DNA of 64,000 nucleotides from Chenopodium formosanum (Eukaryota; Streptophyta; Magnoliopsida; Caryophyllales; Amaranthaceae), in contig CM044869.1 of assembly GCA_024500155.1 (NCBI GenBank), positions 45,215,898-45,279,897 on the forward strand, in the 5' to 3' direction. Of the stretch, positions 1 to 11,800 are shown piece by piece. The first letter of the stretch is position 1. The number at the start of each line of letters is the position of its first letter. Both the position numbers and the translations under genes were made by a program. The notes beneath the pieces were generated by a model that worked only from the letters and a program-made list of their open reading frames with translations, made no database searches and was not told the DNA's origin.

Positions 1-20
1 TACGAGTACAACGGACTAAC

Positions 21-2480
21 CTCATCCCATGACTTCCCTAGAGCAAGTCGTGGATAAAGTGGTGCTTTAGGGTTTGCAAATGTTACAGAATTTGAAACTG
101 CCACAAGCTTTGGCTGCAGAAGTGCATAGAACAAGTAAAGCAGAGGCATTAATGAAGTGATATACAATGAGAACAATAATGATTATGGATATCAGAATAA
201 AGTAATTCAACTTACATTGGACAAGCCGCCTGAAAACAAAGCAAATGAGAAATCAGCACGCTGATTGATCAGCTGGAAACGCAGATTGGCTTTTCCATTG
301 TTTGTGTAACCTGAGTTGGAGGTGTTTGCAAACATGTACTGAAATAATACATTTAGTTCATAGCCAATCCAAGTACGTTCGTGAAGAAAATATATTAAGT
401 TGAACAAAAACTTCTTTGTAGTATATTTACCTTTATTGGTGCTGAGCATAAATATGGCTTTTGATCTTTCAAATCAGTTTCTGAATAACAGGTTGATGAG
501 CTTCAGAAGCAAGTAAGTTGTTAATTAGGATATTGTCCTTAAATCATAGCAATTAAACAGCTTTTACCAAAAAAGTAAAAACTTAGTAGTGTATCAACAT
601 AATTGAGGACATCATTCATGAGATGTGGCTAGGGAAAAGAGCAGATCATGCAGAAAACCGATGTTAAACAAACATAACCAACAATATGGTCACAGTATAA
701 AAGCAGTAAGAGAGCATACTTGAACTTTGCAGGAGAGAAAACTCCAATCCAATCATCTGAAGACGGGTTTGGGGCCTGAAGGGTTACGTCCACCCATTCA
801 GTGTCTTCACTCTACAATCAATAAACATATAACTAATGAATTTATGGCACATGAAACTAAACTGATGGAACCACTTCATAGCTTGAGAAGCTTATAGAGT
901 GATAAGTCTCAAAGTCCAACATTTTCACAAGTTTTATGTCTCCTTTATTTCTTTCTCAATCTCTAACATTTGCCAAATGTCCATGCATCCTCCATGAAAT
1001 CTAAGCTTGGTAATGGACAATGCAATACAGGGCAGTCAATAATTTGTAAATGATGCAAATATATTTGATTCATTTTCATGCACTTTATAACACTTGCTCA
1101 TCTCTATGATAGCAGCACTATTGTTCTTTTCAATGAGTAAATTTTGTTTTAGGATATTTTATTTCCTACAGCTTACAAAAGTAGTTTGGGCAAAAACAAC
1201 AATTCTATGATGATGGCAATTCTTTATTCAATGCCACTATTTAATACCATTCAAAGAATACTTCATCCAGATCATGGGATTGATCCTAAATAATCATAGA
1301 GTGAGATTAATTTGACAAAATATGTGAAACTTGGAATAGTTTTTGTCAAATTTCCTCATTGATCTCTACCTTTGTTAGCTTGACTCTTCATTTCACCTAA
1401 AGATACAGTGTTACATCCTAGAAACTAGAACATGATTTTAAATCTCGGATGTGGTCGCAATGCAGTAACAGTCACGGAACCATTGAACCAATTTTGTGGG
1501 CAATGCAGATGGTCTCCGGCCTAATATATTTGTCACAGTAAGCTCAAAATACTCAACAATGCGATCGCAATGCAGTGAAGCAGCCAAGATTTAATATGCT
1601 CTAGCATGGATATTAACACTTGACACAAAATTTAATGATTTTTAACACATATATACACAAGACACCGGAGGCCAATAATAAAATTCTCTACTACATCTAT
1701 ATTCCCAATGTATGGTTCATTTGGGAGTCAAGTCAGCCAAAATGCAGCTATCACTACAATTGTTTCTGGATGGAGGGAATATACAATTTCCTAATCTATA
1801 GAGGGGTTTGCTCAACAATGTGCAACTTTTGAAGATTGTTTAGACAATTTAGCCTAAACAACATTAACAACAATGTGCAACTTTTGAAGATTGTTTAGAC
1901 AATTTAGCCTAAACAACATTAACAACAATGTGCAACTTTTGAAGATTGTTTAGACAATTTAGCCTAAACAACATTAAAGGAAATAAAAGTACTTTAGTCT
2001 CCTTTAATCATTCAATTTCGAGTTGTCTTTATTATGCTGTATAAAAACCATTTTTCTAATAAATAATCTAACATTCTCATTAGTTTTCACCACTGTAAAG
2101 ATCATATAATATAATCAATAGAAAAATTAATGACAAAGTTCTCAACTTTACAGTCTACTTTACAAGATCCGAACTTTTGATTAACCCAAGACAATCCCAA
2201 AAGGTCCAAATCATGTACATCACAAAAATTTAATTAAAAAAAACAGTATATATCAATTAAAAATTGATAATAATAAAAAGAGTCGATTAATTAATACCTT
2301 CAAACCCAGAAGAAGTGGAGCAGCAGTAATGGAGGCATGTGGATGAAGAGCAAGAGTAGTATTCAAAATATTAATCTTTGAAAGGGGTTGTTCACCAGAA
2401 ACGGGTCTATGACCCGACACAAGATAAACCCATGAATTCAAAACTATGAAGAGCTGCAAAATTAAAATACCCATCTTCAT
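21..2480 (-). CDS. Purple acid phosphatase-like gene A (PAP1/24/27 type), 5' part only
   Basis: First five exons of a metallophosphoesterase gene that continues beyond the left edge. Exons on the minus strand: 2298-2480, 720-811, 431-500, 216-338 and 21-113, all with GT-AG introns and continuous phase. The start is the first in-frame ATG (2480). A hydrophobic signal peptide follows (GILILQLFIVL), then the segment ending LLLGLK that also ends exon 1 of gene B. Later blocks DDWIGVFSPAKF, LINQRADFSFALFSGGLSN and APLYPRLALGKSWDE match the N-terminal Fn3-like region of this plant family. The catalytic phosphoesterase half lies outside the window. Exon lengths 92, 123 and 93 equal those of B; exon 3 is 70 rather than 73 nt. 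Members are secreted or vacuolar glycoproteins; the Arabidopsis relatives are often labelled 'probable inactive', so enzyme activity is not assumed. Confidence 0.9.
1814..1978. repeat. 55-bp perfect tandem triplication in intron 1 of gene A
   Basis: Three head-to-tail copies (1814-1868, 1869-1923, 1924-about 1978) that look identical by eye. Each contains GTTTAGACAATTTAGCC. Identity implies recent expansion, or an assembly copy-number uncertainty. It lies in the 1.5-kb first intron of gene A. Confidence 0.92.
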
Positions 2481-3016
2481 TTTTAGCACTGAAATTGAAT
2501 TATCTGCTAATAGAGATTTGGGGTTTTGGGGTTAAATAATAATTGTATTCATTAGTTGAATTTATTAATCTTAGTTTTATGGAAATATATCTTTTGAGGG
2601 TGTGAAAAGGTTGATTAATTTGCATTATTGGAGTATAATAAATACTTTATAATGATAAGTCTTGTCAGAAGTAAGAACAACAGAGGAATCTTTACAAGGT
2701 TTATGTGGAGATTAGGATTCTTTTGATGATGAGATAGAATTTGACCAAATGTCAAATACTCAAATTACAGTTACACTCTCACAGAAGATAAACTTGCTTT
2801 ATTTATTTATTTTTTTAGAAAAATTGTTTTTGGAGGTAAGTTGGGGGTTTACTCTCTCTTCCGGTCTTCCCTAATTTGATACTATGGAAAAAACATTTCT
2901 TTTATCATACTTTAATTATCATTAGATTTTTTTAATTTTATTTATTTTTTTGAAAGAATTTATTATTAGATATTAGATAAGTTGAATATTAAGAAAAAAT
3001 ACGTTGAGATAATTGT
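2481..3016. other. Upstream region of gene A
   Basis: AT-rich sequence between the start of gene A and a hAT element. It presumably holds the promoter and 5' UTR of gene A. I see no gene here and no TATA box I would defend. Confidence 0.5.
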
Positions 3017-4080
3017 ATTATGTGTAGGGGTGTCAATTCGGGTAAATAGTTCGGGTTTGGGTTAGGTTTATCAGTTTCGGGTTATAACGGGTTGAAATAA
3101 TTAGCGGGTCGGTTTTGAAAATTATCGGGTTATTTTGGTTTGGTTTTTTTAATTGTAGTTTTTATTCGGATCGAGTCCTTATCGGGTCAGGTTCTAGTCG
3201 GTTCGGATCATAATCAATTTGGGTTGAAATGGGTCGGTTTGAAAACGGGTTTAGCACGTTTAAAGTGGGTTTCGGTTAAAAACAGTTCGGGTCTTAATCA
3301 GGACGAGTCGTAAATAGTTCGGGTCATAATCAGTTTGGGTTAAACTGGGTCGGTTCGAAAATGGGTTTCGGTTCAAAACAGATCGGGTGAAATCGGGTCC
3401 AATCATTATCGTTTCAGGTTATAATCGGTTTAGATTGAACTTGGTTGGTTTGAAAACGAGTTTACCCAATTTAAAGCGTGTTTCAGTTCAAATTATATCG
3501 GGTTAAAATTGAGTCGGATGATTATCAAGTCGAATTAGTCAGATAACGGATAGAAACGGGTCATGTTATAATCAAGTCAAGTCATAAATAAGTTTGGTTT
3601 ATCGAGTAGTGGGTTGAAACGGATTAAATATTGGGTTACAGGTTGTGCATGACTCAGTCATAACGGGTTACGGGTTTTAAACGGTTTGGTCTCAACGGGT
3701 TACGGGTCGTAAACGGTTCGGTCACAACGGGTTACGGATTATAAATGGTTCGGTCACAACGGGTTACGGGTTGGAACGATTTAGGTTTATCGGATTTTGA
3801 TCGGGTTTTTAACGGTTTTCGGTTTAAAATGGGTCAGGTTATTATCGGGTTTAGATGTAATCGGTTTGGGCTACTTTTAGTTTTGGGTTGTAACGGTTTG
3901 GCTTGATAACCTCGGGTTAGTAACGGTTCGCACAAATTCGGTTCAGTTCAATTTTGGGTTGTAAAAAATTGGGTCAGGTCAGTTTTCGATTTCCAAAAAA
4001 CGGGTTTTAAACAGTTCAGTTCCTTTCGAAACAGTCGGGTTTAACGGTTCGGATCAGAAACTGACAGCTCTAATTATGTG
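3017..4080. mobile_element. Non-autonomous hAT element (1048 bp) with 8-bp target duplication
   Basis: The element spans 3025-4072 and is flanked by direct repeats ATTATGTG (3017-3024 and 4073-4080). Ends are TAGGGGTGTCA on the left and TGACAGCTCTA on the right, an imperfect terminal inverted repeat (TAGRGSTGTCA). An 8-bp duplication with this terminus is hAT-like. The interior has no ORF and consists of degenerate CGGGTT / GGTTCGGGT words. It lies between genes A and B. Confidence 0.85.
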
Positions 4081-4847
4081 TGTAAAAAAAAAAAAGAGAT
4101 GATTATAACATGATATTGATAATCCAACGATTATTTATAATACTTCTTTATTAACTCCGTCGTGACTGCTCACCAAATAATAAGTTGTCACAAAACCAAT
4201 AGAGAAGGTAATGAGCACAAGTAACAAACAACACACGCATTAAATAAAGTTGAGTACATAATAAACGCATAAATACACCTATGTGCATGTTTCAATTTGC
4301 CTTTACAACCAATGTACATGTTATTTTGTCCAAAATTTTGATCTTGATTTTAAAATCAAAATTAGGGTTCTTAATTCGGGACAAAATGTAAAAATGGTTG
4401 AATGTGGGCCCATTAACAAAAAATTTGGCGGAATTTGTCATCAAGTAGTGGCACCAAAACATAAAGAAAGTAGGTAATAGTAGTTATTTACAAAGAAAGC
4501 AAGTACTACTGTACTAGTAGTTATTTACAAAGATTAAAATATATAAGATGATTGTTCGCAAAAATCGAAACAAAAATGGTATTTATTGACAAAAAAAACA
4601 TTTATTTTTAATTTAAGAAAAGTGTATTAACATCGTAAATTAAGTCATGGAAATATAAATGAAAGTATAAAACCACTGAAAGAGGTCCAAAACAATTTTC
4701 ATTAATTGAATGTGATGTCAAGCTAATTGGCTCTCTTCCCATTTCATCAATCCAATTGAATAATTATTTTCCTTTTTCCATTTTACACATTGATTGAGGC
4801 ACTTTCTGCCTTCTTTTTCAAGGTACAAACATTTTCCCTAATCTCTC
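4081..4847. other. 3' flank of gene B
   Basis: AT-rich intergenic sequence between the stop codon of gene B and the hAT element. It should contain the 3' UTR of gene B. I see no other gene. Confidence 0.5.
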
Positions 4848-6102
4848 CTAGGTTGCTAAAGTGTAAGGTTCACAACCATCATGAACACAAGCTAATACAT
4901 CTTTGTAATCTCTAGAGACAGTAAAAGAATCATAGACTTTGCCATCACTACTCTTCTTGTATTCGAACAGCAAAGACGAGTGGTTATATGCTGTGAGCTT
5001 CACAAACCCATAATCATAGTCTTGGTATATACTCCACACTGTCTTTAATGTACTAAATTTCGACAAATGACTTCCTCCTCCTCCGGCTACAACATGGATT
5101 GTTCCGTTTACAACTCCTGAATAGTGAGATTTCTCGTTGTTCACACATTGGTTCTGCATGAACCCATCATTGTTCTAATCAGTAAACAAACAATAACTAC
5201 ATACAATAAATCAGATGACATTGTAAAGGCCAGTTTTAGGTGGTAATACTTTGCGAAGTAAAAATCAGGTGAAGAGAACAGGACAAAGTTAACTTATTGT
5301 TATGTATACCTGATAAATAGGGCAAACCCTTTCATAGTTATGGACATGTCCCCAGAATGCCATATCAACTTTGTACTTCTGCCATAACTTTTGAAGGTCA
5401 CTTCTACCCATTGGCTCTTCGAAAGATCCCTCCAGGCCGTACCATGAGTTCGAAGAGTACCCTAGGGGTCTATGGCCTGCAAATATAAGCCAAGGTTGTT
5501 TGTGCCTATTTGCTGATGCGAGGCATTCTTCTAGGAATTTGTATTGTTCAGTGCCTTCCCTCCAATCATGTTCTGTATCTGCTATGCAGAAATGGAACAT
5601 TCCGTAATCTGCTGAGTACCTGTATATATGTATATGCATAGTTGGTGAGTAAGTGTTCTTTTACAAGAGATTACAGGAAACAAACAAACACCAGGTCACC
5701 ATGAAATTACGCCGTCTGTACTTACCAAAACTTAGCTCTATTTTTAGCAGGAACATAAAACTCTGTTTCTGCAGGAACACCACATTCACCTCCTGAGTCA
5801 TCAGTTTGGTAAAAGGACCCTGAATCTGGTGAATCGCGCTCATGATTACCACTGATGAAAAAAGCTATATGTGTTGGTATATTTCTAAACTTTACAGAAC
5901 ACTAATAATATTATTACTAAAAAGCAGATAGCAAATCAGCTTTTAAGAGTAGGTTAAACCTTGCCACCATAAAGGGTACAACTGATGCTATTGGCTCTAC
6001 TTGTGCAGTGTATTGATCCCACTGAGAGATGTATCCGTTGGCATATGGCATATCCCCTATCAAAAAGACGGCATCAATGTTGTCAATATCATTAACTAGC
6101 TG

Positions 6103-6107
6103 GTCTG
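6103..6107. repeat. Left target-site duplication of the gypsy element (GTCTG)
   Basis: GTCTG directly precedes the TG of the 5' LTR and is repeated right after the CA of the 3' LTR at 15616-15620. A 5-bp duplication is usual for Ty3/gypsy integrases. One copy is original exon 9 sequence of gene B. Confidence 0.95.
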
Positions 6108-6662
6108 TGTTGGGCCCGTATTGTAATACGACCCATAACATCTAGGGCATCAATCCAAGGTCAATGGTTCAGCAAAAGTAGGTAAAACGGCTTGATTGGA
6201 GTAAACAAGGAAAGCACCACCATACGTATCAATCAAGAGGATACTTGCCAAAAATATACCTACAGGACAGGGAAGAAGATAAATCAAGAAGATCTTCTTC
6301 GTTTTGAATATATTCTGAAGATATTTGTAAACCCTAGAGATCCCTAGGTATAAATAAGTGTAATTAGACATTTTTTAGCACTGATGTACGCACATATACT
6401 CTGAATATAATTGAATTACTCGGCATTCATCTACGGAGCTTCGTCCCTACTGAAGAAGGAGGCTAGTCCTTATTCAGTATCGTATCTCTAAACTTACTCT
6501 TTACATAGTAGAGTTCATTCTGTTTGTTTATTGTAGTTTCATTGCTTATCTATTGCTTTATTATTGCTTTATTGCTATTTTATGCGCTTTTGGTAGTATG
6601 ATTGTTATTACCCCTCAAACCTAGCAGATTCTCATATGTCCTTGTTGAGATTTGCCTAAACA
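6108..6662 (+). repeat. 5' LTR of gypsy element
   Basis: 555 bp, starting TGTTGGGCCC and ending GCCTAAACA (TG...CA). A TATA-box-like TATAAATA sits at 6349-6356, so R would begin a few tens of bases later. The 3' LTR has the same length. Confidence 0.95.
6349..6356 (+). promoter_or_regulatory. TATA box of the gypsy LTR promoter
   Basis: TATAAATA inside the 5' LTR (copy at 15302-15309 in the 3' LTR). The 3' copy could drive transcription rightward, antisense to exons 1-8 of gene B. Confidence 0.6.
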
Positions 6663-6665
6663 ATT

Positions 6666-6684
6666 TGGCGCCCACCGTGGGGCT
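6666..6684 (+). promoter_or_regulatory. Primer binding site, tRNA-Lys(CUU)-like
   Basis: TGGCGCCCACCGTGGGGCT begins three bases after the 5' LTR. From memory it is complementary to the 3' end of plant tRNA-Lys(CUU) including CCA. It differs from the initiator-Met type TGGTATCAGAG found at copia elements. Confidence 0.75.
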
Positions 6685-6731
6685 GATAATCGATTAACCT
6701 ACCAATTCGCCAAAAAACCAATACAAACACC

Positions 6732-8855
6732 ATGTCTGGGCACCAAGTACCCTTTACCATGGCCGAAATCAATGAGGGAATGAACGCATTCCGTCAAACC
6801 TTAGACCAACAAAAAAGCCAAATTGAAACATTGTTGGCCCAAAAAGTCCAAACTGAAGCCAAGCTTACCAGTCTCACCAAGCAAAATGAAGCCCTCCGTA
6901 GCCAAATACAGTCAGTCGCTTCCAAAACCATTAATACCAGAAAAAACACTGAAAGTATAGCCATGCAGCTCGATATGTCAGGTGTCTTTCATACCCCTAA
7001 CGGGGAAAAAGGATCTAACACTAGGGAAACAACCCTAGATCTGGACTCTTTGAATGCAGGGACCCCTAAACGGAATGGACAAGAAGGATCTGAGGAGGGA
7101 AAGATAGAGAAGATAGTCAAAGAGTACCTCAAGGCAATAGAAGCCAAGATCGCCAAGATCCCTGGAATGCCAAAGCCCATGGAAGAAGAAGCATCAGATG
7201 GCTATATAGAGTCTCCTTTCTCAGAAGAGATCGCCATGGTAGAAGTGCCAAAGAGGTTCAGCACACCCAGCATGGCCATGTACGATGGAACAACAGACCC
7301 TGATGAGCATGTATCCCTTTACAAGCAGAAGATGATGACCAGCTCAATCCCTAGAGACATCAGGGAGGCCATCATGTGCAAAGGCTTTGGAGCCACATTA
7401 TCAGGTCCAGCCTTAAATTGGTTCATTAATTTAGATAATGGGACAATTCGATCTTTTGCAGGAATGGTAAACCTATTCAAGATCCAGTTCGCCAGCAGCA
7501 GGAAAATAGAAAAGCAGTCATCGGATTTGTACCGTATTGTGCAAAGACACGGTGAATCCTTGAGAGATTACCTTAATAGGTTCAACAGGGAAAAGATTGG
7601 AATACACAAGTGTGATGCTCCTACAACCATTGAAGCGTTCAGAAGAGGATTGCTAGATCACAGTGAGCTCTACAAGGAATTGACCAAATATCCATGCACA
7701 ACCTTTGAAGATGTACAAGCTAAGGCAATGGCTCAAGTCAGGTTCGAAGAAAATGCATATGCAAGAAAGACTCCAGAGCTCAGAAAGGATGAAGACCGCC
7801 CGTCAAGAAGGAACAACAACTTCCCCAGGAGAGATAATCGATTCAAGCCGTATCAGCGTTCCCGCTTTGATGAAGGATCGGTCAACGCTGTCGAAGGAGA
7901 GTTTTCTGATTGGAGAGAAGATCCTGAGCTCCCACCAAAGCTTCACGAGTATTGCTTCAATGTCAACCCTGCAGGAGTAATAAGGACCTTGAACAAGATG
8001 GGAGATACTGTTCAGTGGCCTAGAAGGAGTGATAGGCCTGGGGAGAAGAAAGATCCATCCAGATGGTGTGATTTCCATTCAGATATTGGTCACACTATTG
8101 ACGAATGTGTCGCGCTCAGAAAGGAAGTTGCATACCTATTAAAGAAAGGCTACCTCAAAGAACTCTTGTCAGACAGATCTAAAGCTTCAGGGAAGGATAG
8201 AGAGTCCAAGCAGGGAGGTCCTCCACCCCCACCTCCAATTGTCAAAACCATCTGTTTCATATCAGGAGGGTCAGAAGTATGCGGCCTAACATATTCAGCA
8301 GCGAAGCGGCACGCAAAGGAAAGTAACAAAGAGCAATCAGACAAGAGGGAAAAGTCAAAGATAGACATCCCTATCATGTTTGAAGAAAGCGATGCAGTAG
8401 AAGGTCATCATGACGGCCTAGTAATCTCACTCCCAGTTGGAAATTGCATGATTAAGCGAATCCTAGTTGACAATGGAAGTTCTGCAAACATCATCATGCT
8501 GGATACCCTGAAGCACATGAACATAGATGAGAAGAATATAGTTAACAAGTCAACAATGCTAGTGGGATTCAGTGGGGAAACCAAGAAGACAAGTGGAGAG
8601 ATTACATTGGCAACGTATGCAAAAGGGATCAACCTGCAAGTCAAATTCTTAGTAATCGACACCCTGTCCTCATACAATATGATTTTGGGAAGACCTTGGA
8701 TACACGAAATGAAAGCCATCCCTTCTACGTACCATCAGGTCATCAAGTTTCCTACTAGATGGGGAATTCAAGAAATCAGAGGAGATCCTAGGGAAGCCAA
8801 AGAATGCTACAAGATAGCACTGAAAGCAACATCTGCGGAAAAGAGTTCAGCATAG
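6732..8855 (+). CDS. gag-pro: Gypsy Gag-protease polyprotein
   Basis: 707-aa ORF starting 69 bases after the 5' LTR. Residues 1-70 look coiled-coil. The retrotransposon Gag core covers roughly residues 180-340 (from MAMYDGTTDPDEHV to FEDVQAKAMAQ), followed by a basic stretch. A CX2HX4HX4C knuckle at 446-459 is a variant of the usual CCHC. A retropepsin domain follows, with LVDNGSS (catalytic Asp about 580) and a later MILGRPW. The ORF ends in TAG (8853-8855), then CAATCA in an open frame. Protease is therefore encoded upstream of the stop and would be made in Gag-like amounts. No frameshift was seen. Confidence 0.93.
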   Translation: MSGHQVPFTMAEINEGMNAFRQTLDQQKSQIETLLAQKVQTEAKLTSLTKQNEALRSQIQSVASKTINTRKNTESIAMQLDMSGVFHTPNGEKGSNTRETTLDLDSLNAGTPKRNGQEGSEEGKIEKIVKEYLKAIEAKIAKIPGMPKPMEEEASDGYIESPFSEEIAMVEVPKRFSTPSMAMYDGTTDPDEHVSLYKQKMMTSSIPRDIREAIMCKGFGATLSGPALNWFINLDNGTIRSFAGMVNLFKIQFASSRKIEKQSSDLYRIVQRHGESLRDYLNRFNREKIGIHKCDAPTTIEAFRRGLLDHSELYKELTKYPCTTFEDVQAKAMAQVRFEENAYARKTPELRKDEDRPSRRNNNFPRRDNRFKPYQRSRFDEGSVNAVEGEFSDWREDPELPPKLHEYCFNVNPAGVIRTLNKMGDTVQWPRRSDRPGEKKDPSRWCDFHSDIGHTIDECVALRKEVAYLLKKGYLKELLSDRSKASGKDRESKQGGPPPPPPIVKTICFISGGSEVCGLTYSAAKRHAKESNKEQSDKREKSKIDIPIMFEESDAVEGHHDGLVISLPVGNCMIKRILVDNGSSANIIMLDTLKHMNIDEKNIVNKSTMLVGFSGETKKTSGEITLATYAKGINLQVKFLVIDTLSSYNMILGRPWIHEMKAIPSTYHQVIKFPTRWGIQEIRGDPREAKECYKIALKATSAEKSSA

Positions 8856-8861
8856 CAATCA
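8853..8861 (+). promoter_or_regulatory. Candidate leaky stop codon between gag-pro and pol (UAG CAA UCA)
   Basis: The gag-pro stop TAG is followed by CAATCA, which fits the tobamovirus-type readthrough consensus UAG-CARYYA. The frame stays open straight into pol with no stop, and the first Met in pol lies about 55 codons inside conserved sequence. Readthrough is an inference from context; the alternative is a recent CAG-to-TAG mutation in one continuous gag-pol ORF. Confidence 0.6.
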
Positions 8862-11800
8862 AAGGATCAGCTGGGCCAAGAGAAGTTGAGTATATCAGAA
8901 GAGCAAGAAGCTACTGAAGTCCAGCTGAACCCCTTACATCCAGATCAGAAAGTCAGAATAGGGTCAGAACTTAAAGCGAAAATCAGACAACAAATTCACG
9001 ACTTTCTAGAAGAAGAGAAAGATGTGTTTGCTTGGACCCACGAGGACATGAAAGGCATTCCCCCAGAGGTTATCACTCACAAGCTAAATGTAGACCCAAT
9101 GCATACGCCAGTGAAGCAAAAAAGAAGAAAATTCGCGCCAGAAAGGAACAAGATCATCAACGAAGAAATTCAAAACCTACTGAAGACTGGAAAAATCAGA
9201 GAAGTAAGGTACCCAGAGTGGCTTGCCAACGTGGTGGTAGTAAGAAAGAAGAATGGGAAATGGCGGATTTGCATAGATTTCACAGACATCAACAAGGCTT
9301 GCCCGAAAGACCCATTCCCTTTACCTCACATTGATGCCATGGTAGACGCCACAGCAGGACACGAATTGTTATCCTTTATGGACGCCTACAGTGGTTACAA
9401 CCAGATCCTCATGCACAAGGACGATCAAGAAAAGACGGCCTTCATTACCAGTCAAGGAATATATTGCTACAAGGTGATGCCTTTCGGATTGAAGAACGCA
9501 GGAGCAACATACCAAAGGTTGGTAAACAAGATGTTTGAAAAACAAATTGGGAACACGATAGAAGTCTACATAGATGATATGGTAGTTAAATCCAAGAAGG
9601 CAGAAGATCATGTCAGAGACCTCAGAGAAGCATTCGTCATCCTGAAACAATATGGCATGAAGCTGAACCCTACAAAGTGCACGTTTGGAGTACAGTCAGG
9701 AAAATTCTTGGGATACATGGTTACGCAAAGAGGAATAGAAGCCAGTCCAGAACAGGTCAAAGCTATCCTAGATCTAGAACGACCAAAATCCAAGAAAGAT
9801 GTACAGAGCTTAACAGGGAAAATCGCGGCATTGAACAGGTTCATCTCAAAGTCTTCAGAAAAGAACAGAGCCTTCTACGAGGTACTGAAAAAGAACAAGG
9901 AGTTTAAATGGGAACAAGAACATGATGAAGCATTCCAGAAGCTGAAAGAATACCTAGCCAACCCGTTGATTCTCTCCAAACCTAAAGAAGGGGAACCACT
10001 CCAGCTGTACCTTGCAGTGTCTGAAGGGACGGTCAGCGCAGTCCTCACAAGAGAAGAAGAAAAGGAACAATTTCCAATCTACTATGTCAGCAAGACCCTG
10101 CTCAGTGCGGAAACACGATACGCCTCATTGGAGAAAATCATTTTAGCCTTGTTCACTGCTTCAGTAAAGCTACGTCCATACTTCGAGAGCCATCCCATAC
10201 AAGTACGGACCAACTACCCCATCAGAGCTATCATGAGAAAACCAGAAATGTCAGGAAGGATGGAAAAATGGGCCCTACATCTAAGCAGGTACGACATACA
10301 GTACGAACCCAGGACGGCAGTCAAATCTCAAGCTTTAGCAGATTTCGTGGCAGACTTCAGCCCTACACTTGAAGAAGAAGCACAAAAGGAAGTACTAGCC
10401 TTACAGGAACCAAAGGCTGCACAAAAATGGACACTCCATACAGATGGTGCAGCAAACATACGAGGAGTGGGCTTGGGAGTAGTACTGACATCACCCCAAG
10501 GAGACAAGATAGCACAGGCAGTAAGGTGCAACTTCAAGGCTACCAATAATGAAGCCGAATATGAAGCGCTCATTACAGGACTAACCGTTGCAAGAGATAT
10601 GAAGATACAACACCTAGAAGTAATCTCTGACTCTTTACTCATGGTAAACCAAATCAACGGGCAGTATGCAACGAAAGACACCAGAATGATTGCCTACCTA
10701 GAAGTCACAAAGAAGCTCATCAAGGAATTCAAGGAGTTCAAGATAGAACAAGTACCCCGGAACCTAAACACCGAAGCAGACGCATTGGCAAATTTGGGAT
10801 CAAACATCAATCCAGAAGAATTTGGGGCAATCCCTCTAGTACATGTACTCTCACCAGCCATAGAGAAGGAATCAACCATGAGTGTCTACGAAATTCAAAC
10901 AGGCCCTACAGAAGAAGAAGACAACAGTTGGATAACACCCCTGAAGGAATACCTCCTGGGCAACACGAAACCAACAGGGAAAGTAACAGCTCAAGCATTC
11001 GCTCAGAAAGCCTCCAAGTACTGCCTAATCAGCAATGTACTCTTCAAGAAATCTGCAGCAGGACCGTTCTTAAGGTGCTTGGAAAGAAAAGGAGCTCAAC
11101 AAGTCTTACAATCCTTACACAGTGGAGAATGCGAAAATCACTCCGGAGGAAGAAATTTAGCCAACAGGGCACTTAGAATGGGATACTACTGGCCCAGTAT
11201 GAGAAAGGACGCAGTTGAGTTCGCCAAGAAATGCTTAGCATGCCAAAAACATGCGCCCTTGACACACAAGCCATCAGAAGAGTTACACCCAACATTGACA
11301 CCGTGGCCATTTATGAAGTGGGGAATGGATATAGTAAAATTACCACCGTCATCAGGGCAGAGAGTGTACTTCTTAGCAATGACAGACTACTTTTCCAAAT
11401 GGATTGAGGCAGAAGCGTACAAGGAGATCAAGGATAAGCACGTCATTTCATTTATAAAGAGGAACATTCTAAGCAGATTCGGGGTACCAGCGGAGATCAT
11501 TACAGACAACGGGTCTCAATTCATCAGCAACAAAACCACCAAGTTCTGTAAGGAATGAAACATCTCCCTTATCACATCTACACCAAGATACCCACAAGCG
11601 AATGGACAAGCAGAATCAAGTAACAAAGTCCTTATAGGCAACATGAAGAAAAGGCTGGAGGGAGCCAAAGGGAAATGGGCAGACGAACTACCCAACATAT
11701 TGTGGGCAGACAGAACAACTCCTAAAGGCGCTACAGGTCATACCCCTTTCTCACTGGTGTACGGATGTGAAGCAGTAATACCGACAGAGGTAGAAGTGCC

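Noticed and set aside
6150..6371. Open frame of about 73 codons on the minus strand in the gypsy LTRs
   Set aside because: Present in both LTRs, no domain, no splice or promoter support; chance frame in LTR sequence.
11556..11558. Treating the integrase TGA as a second programmed readthrough site
   Set aside because: The following bases (AAC) do not fit known UGA readthrough contexts and it lies within a catalytic core; a mutation is simpler.
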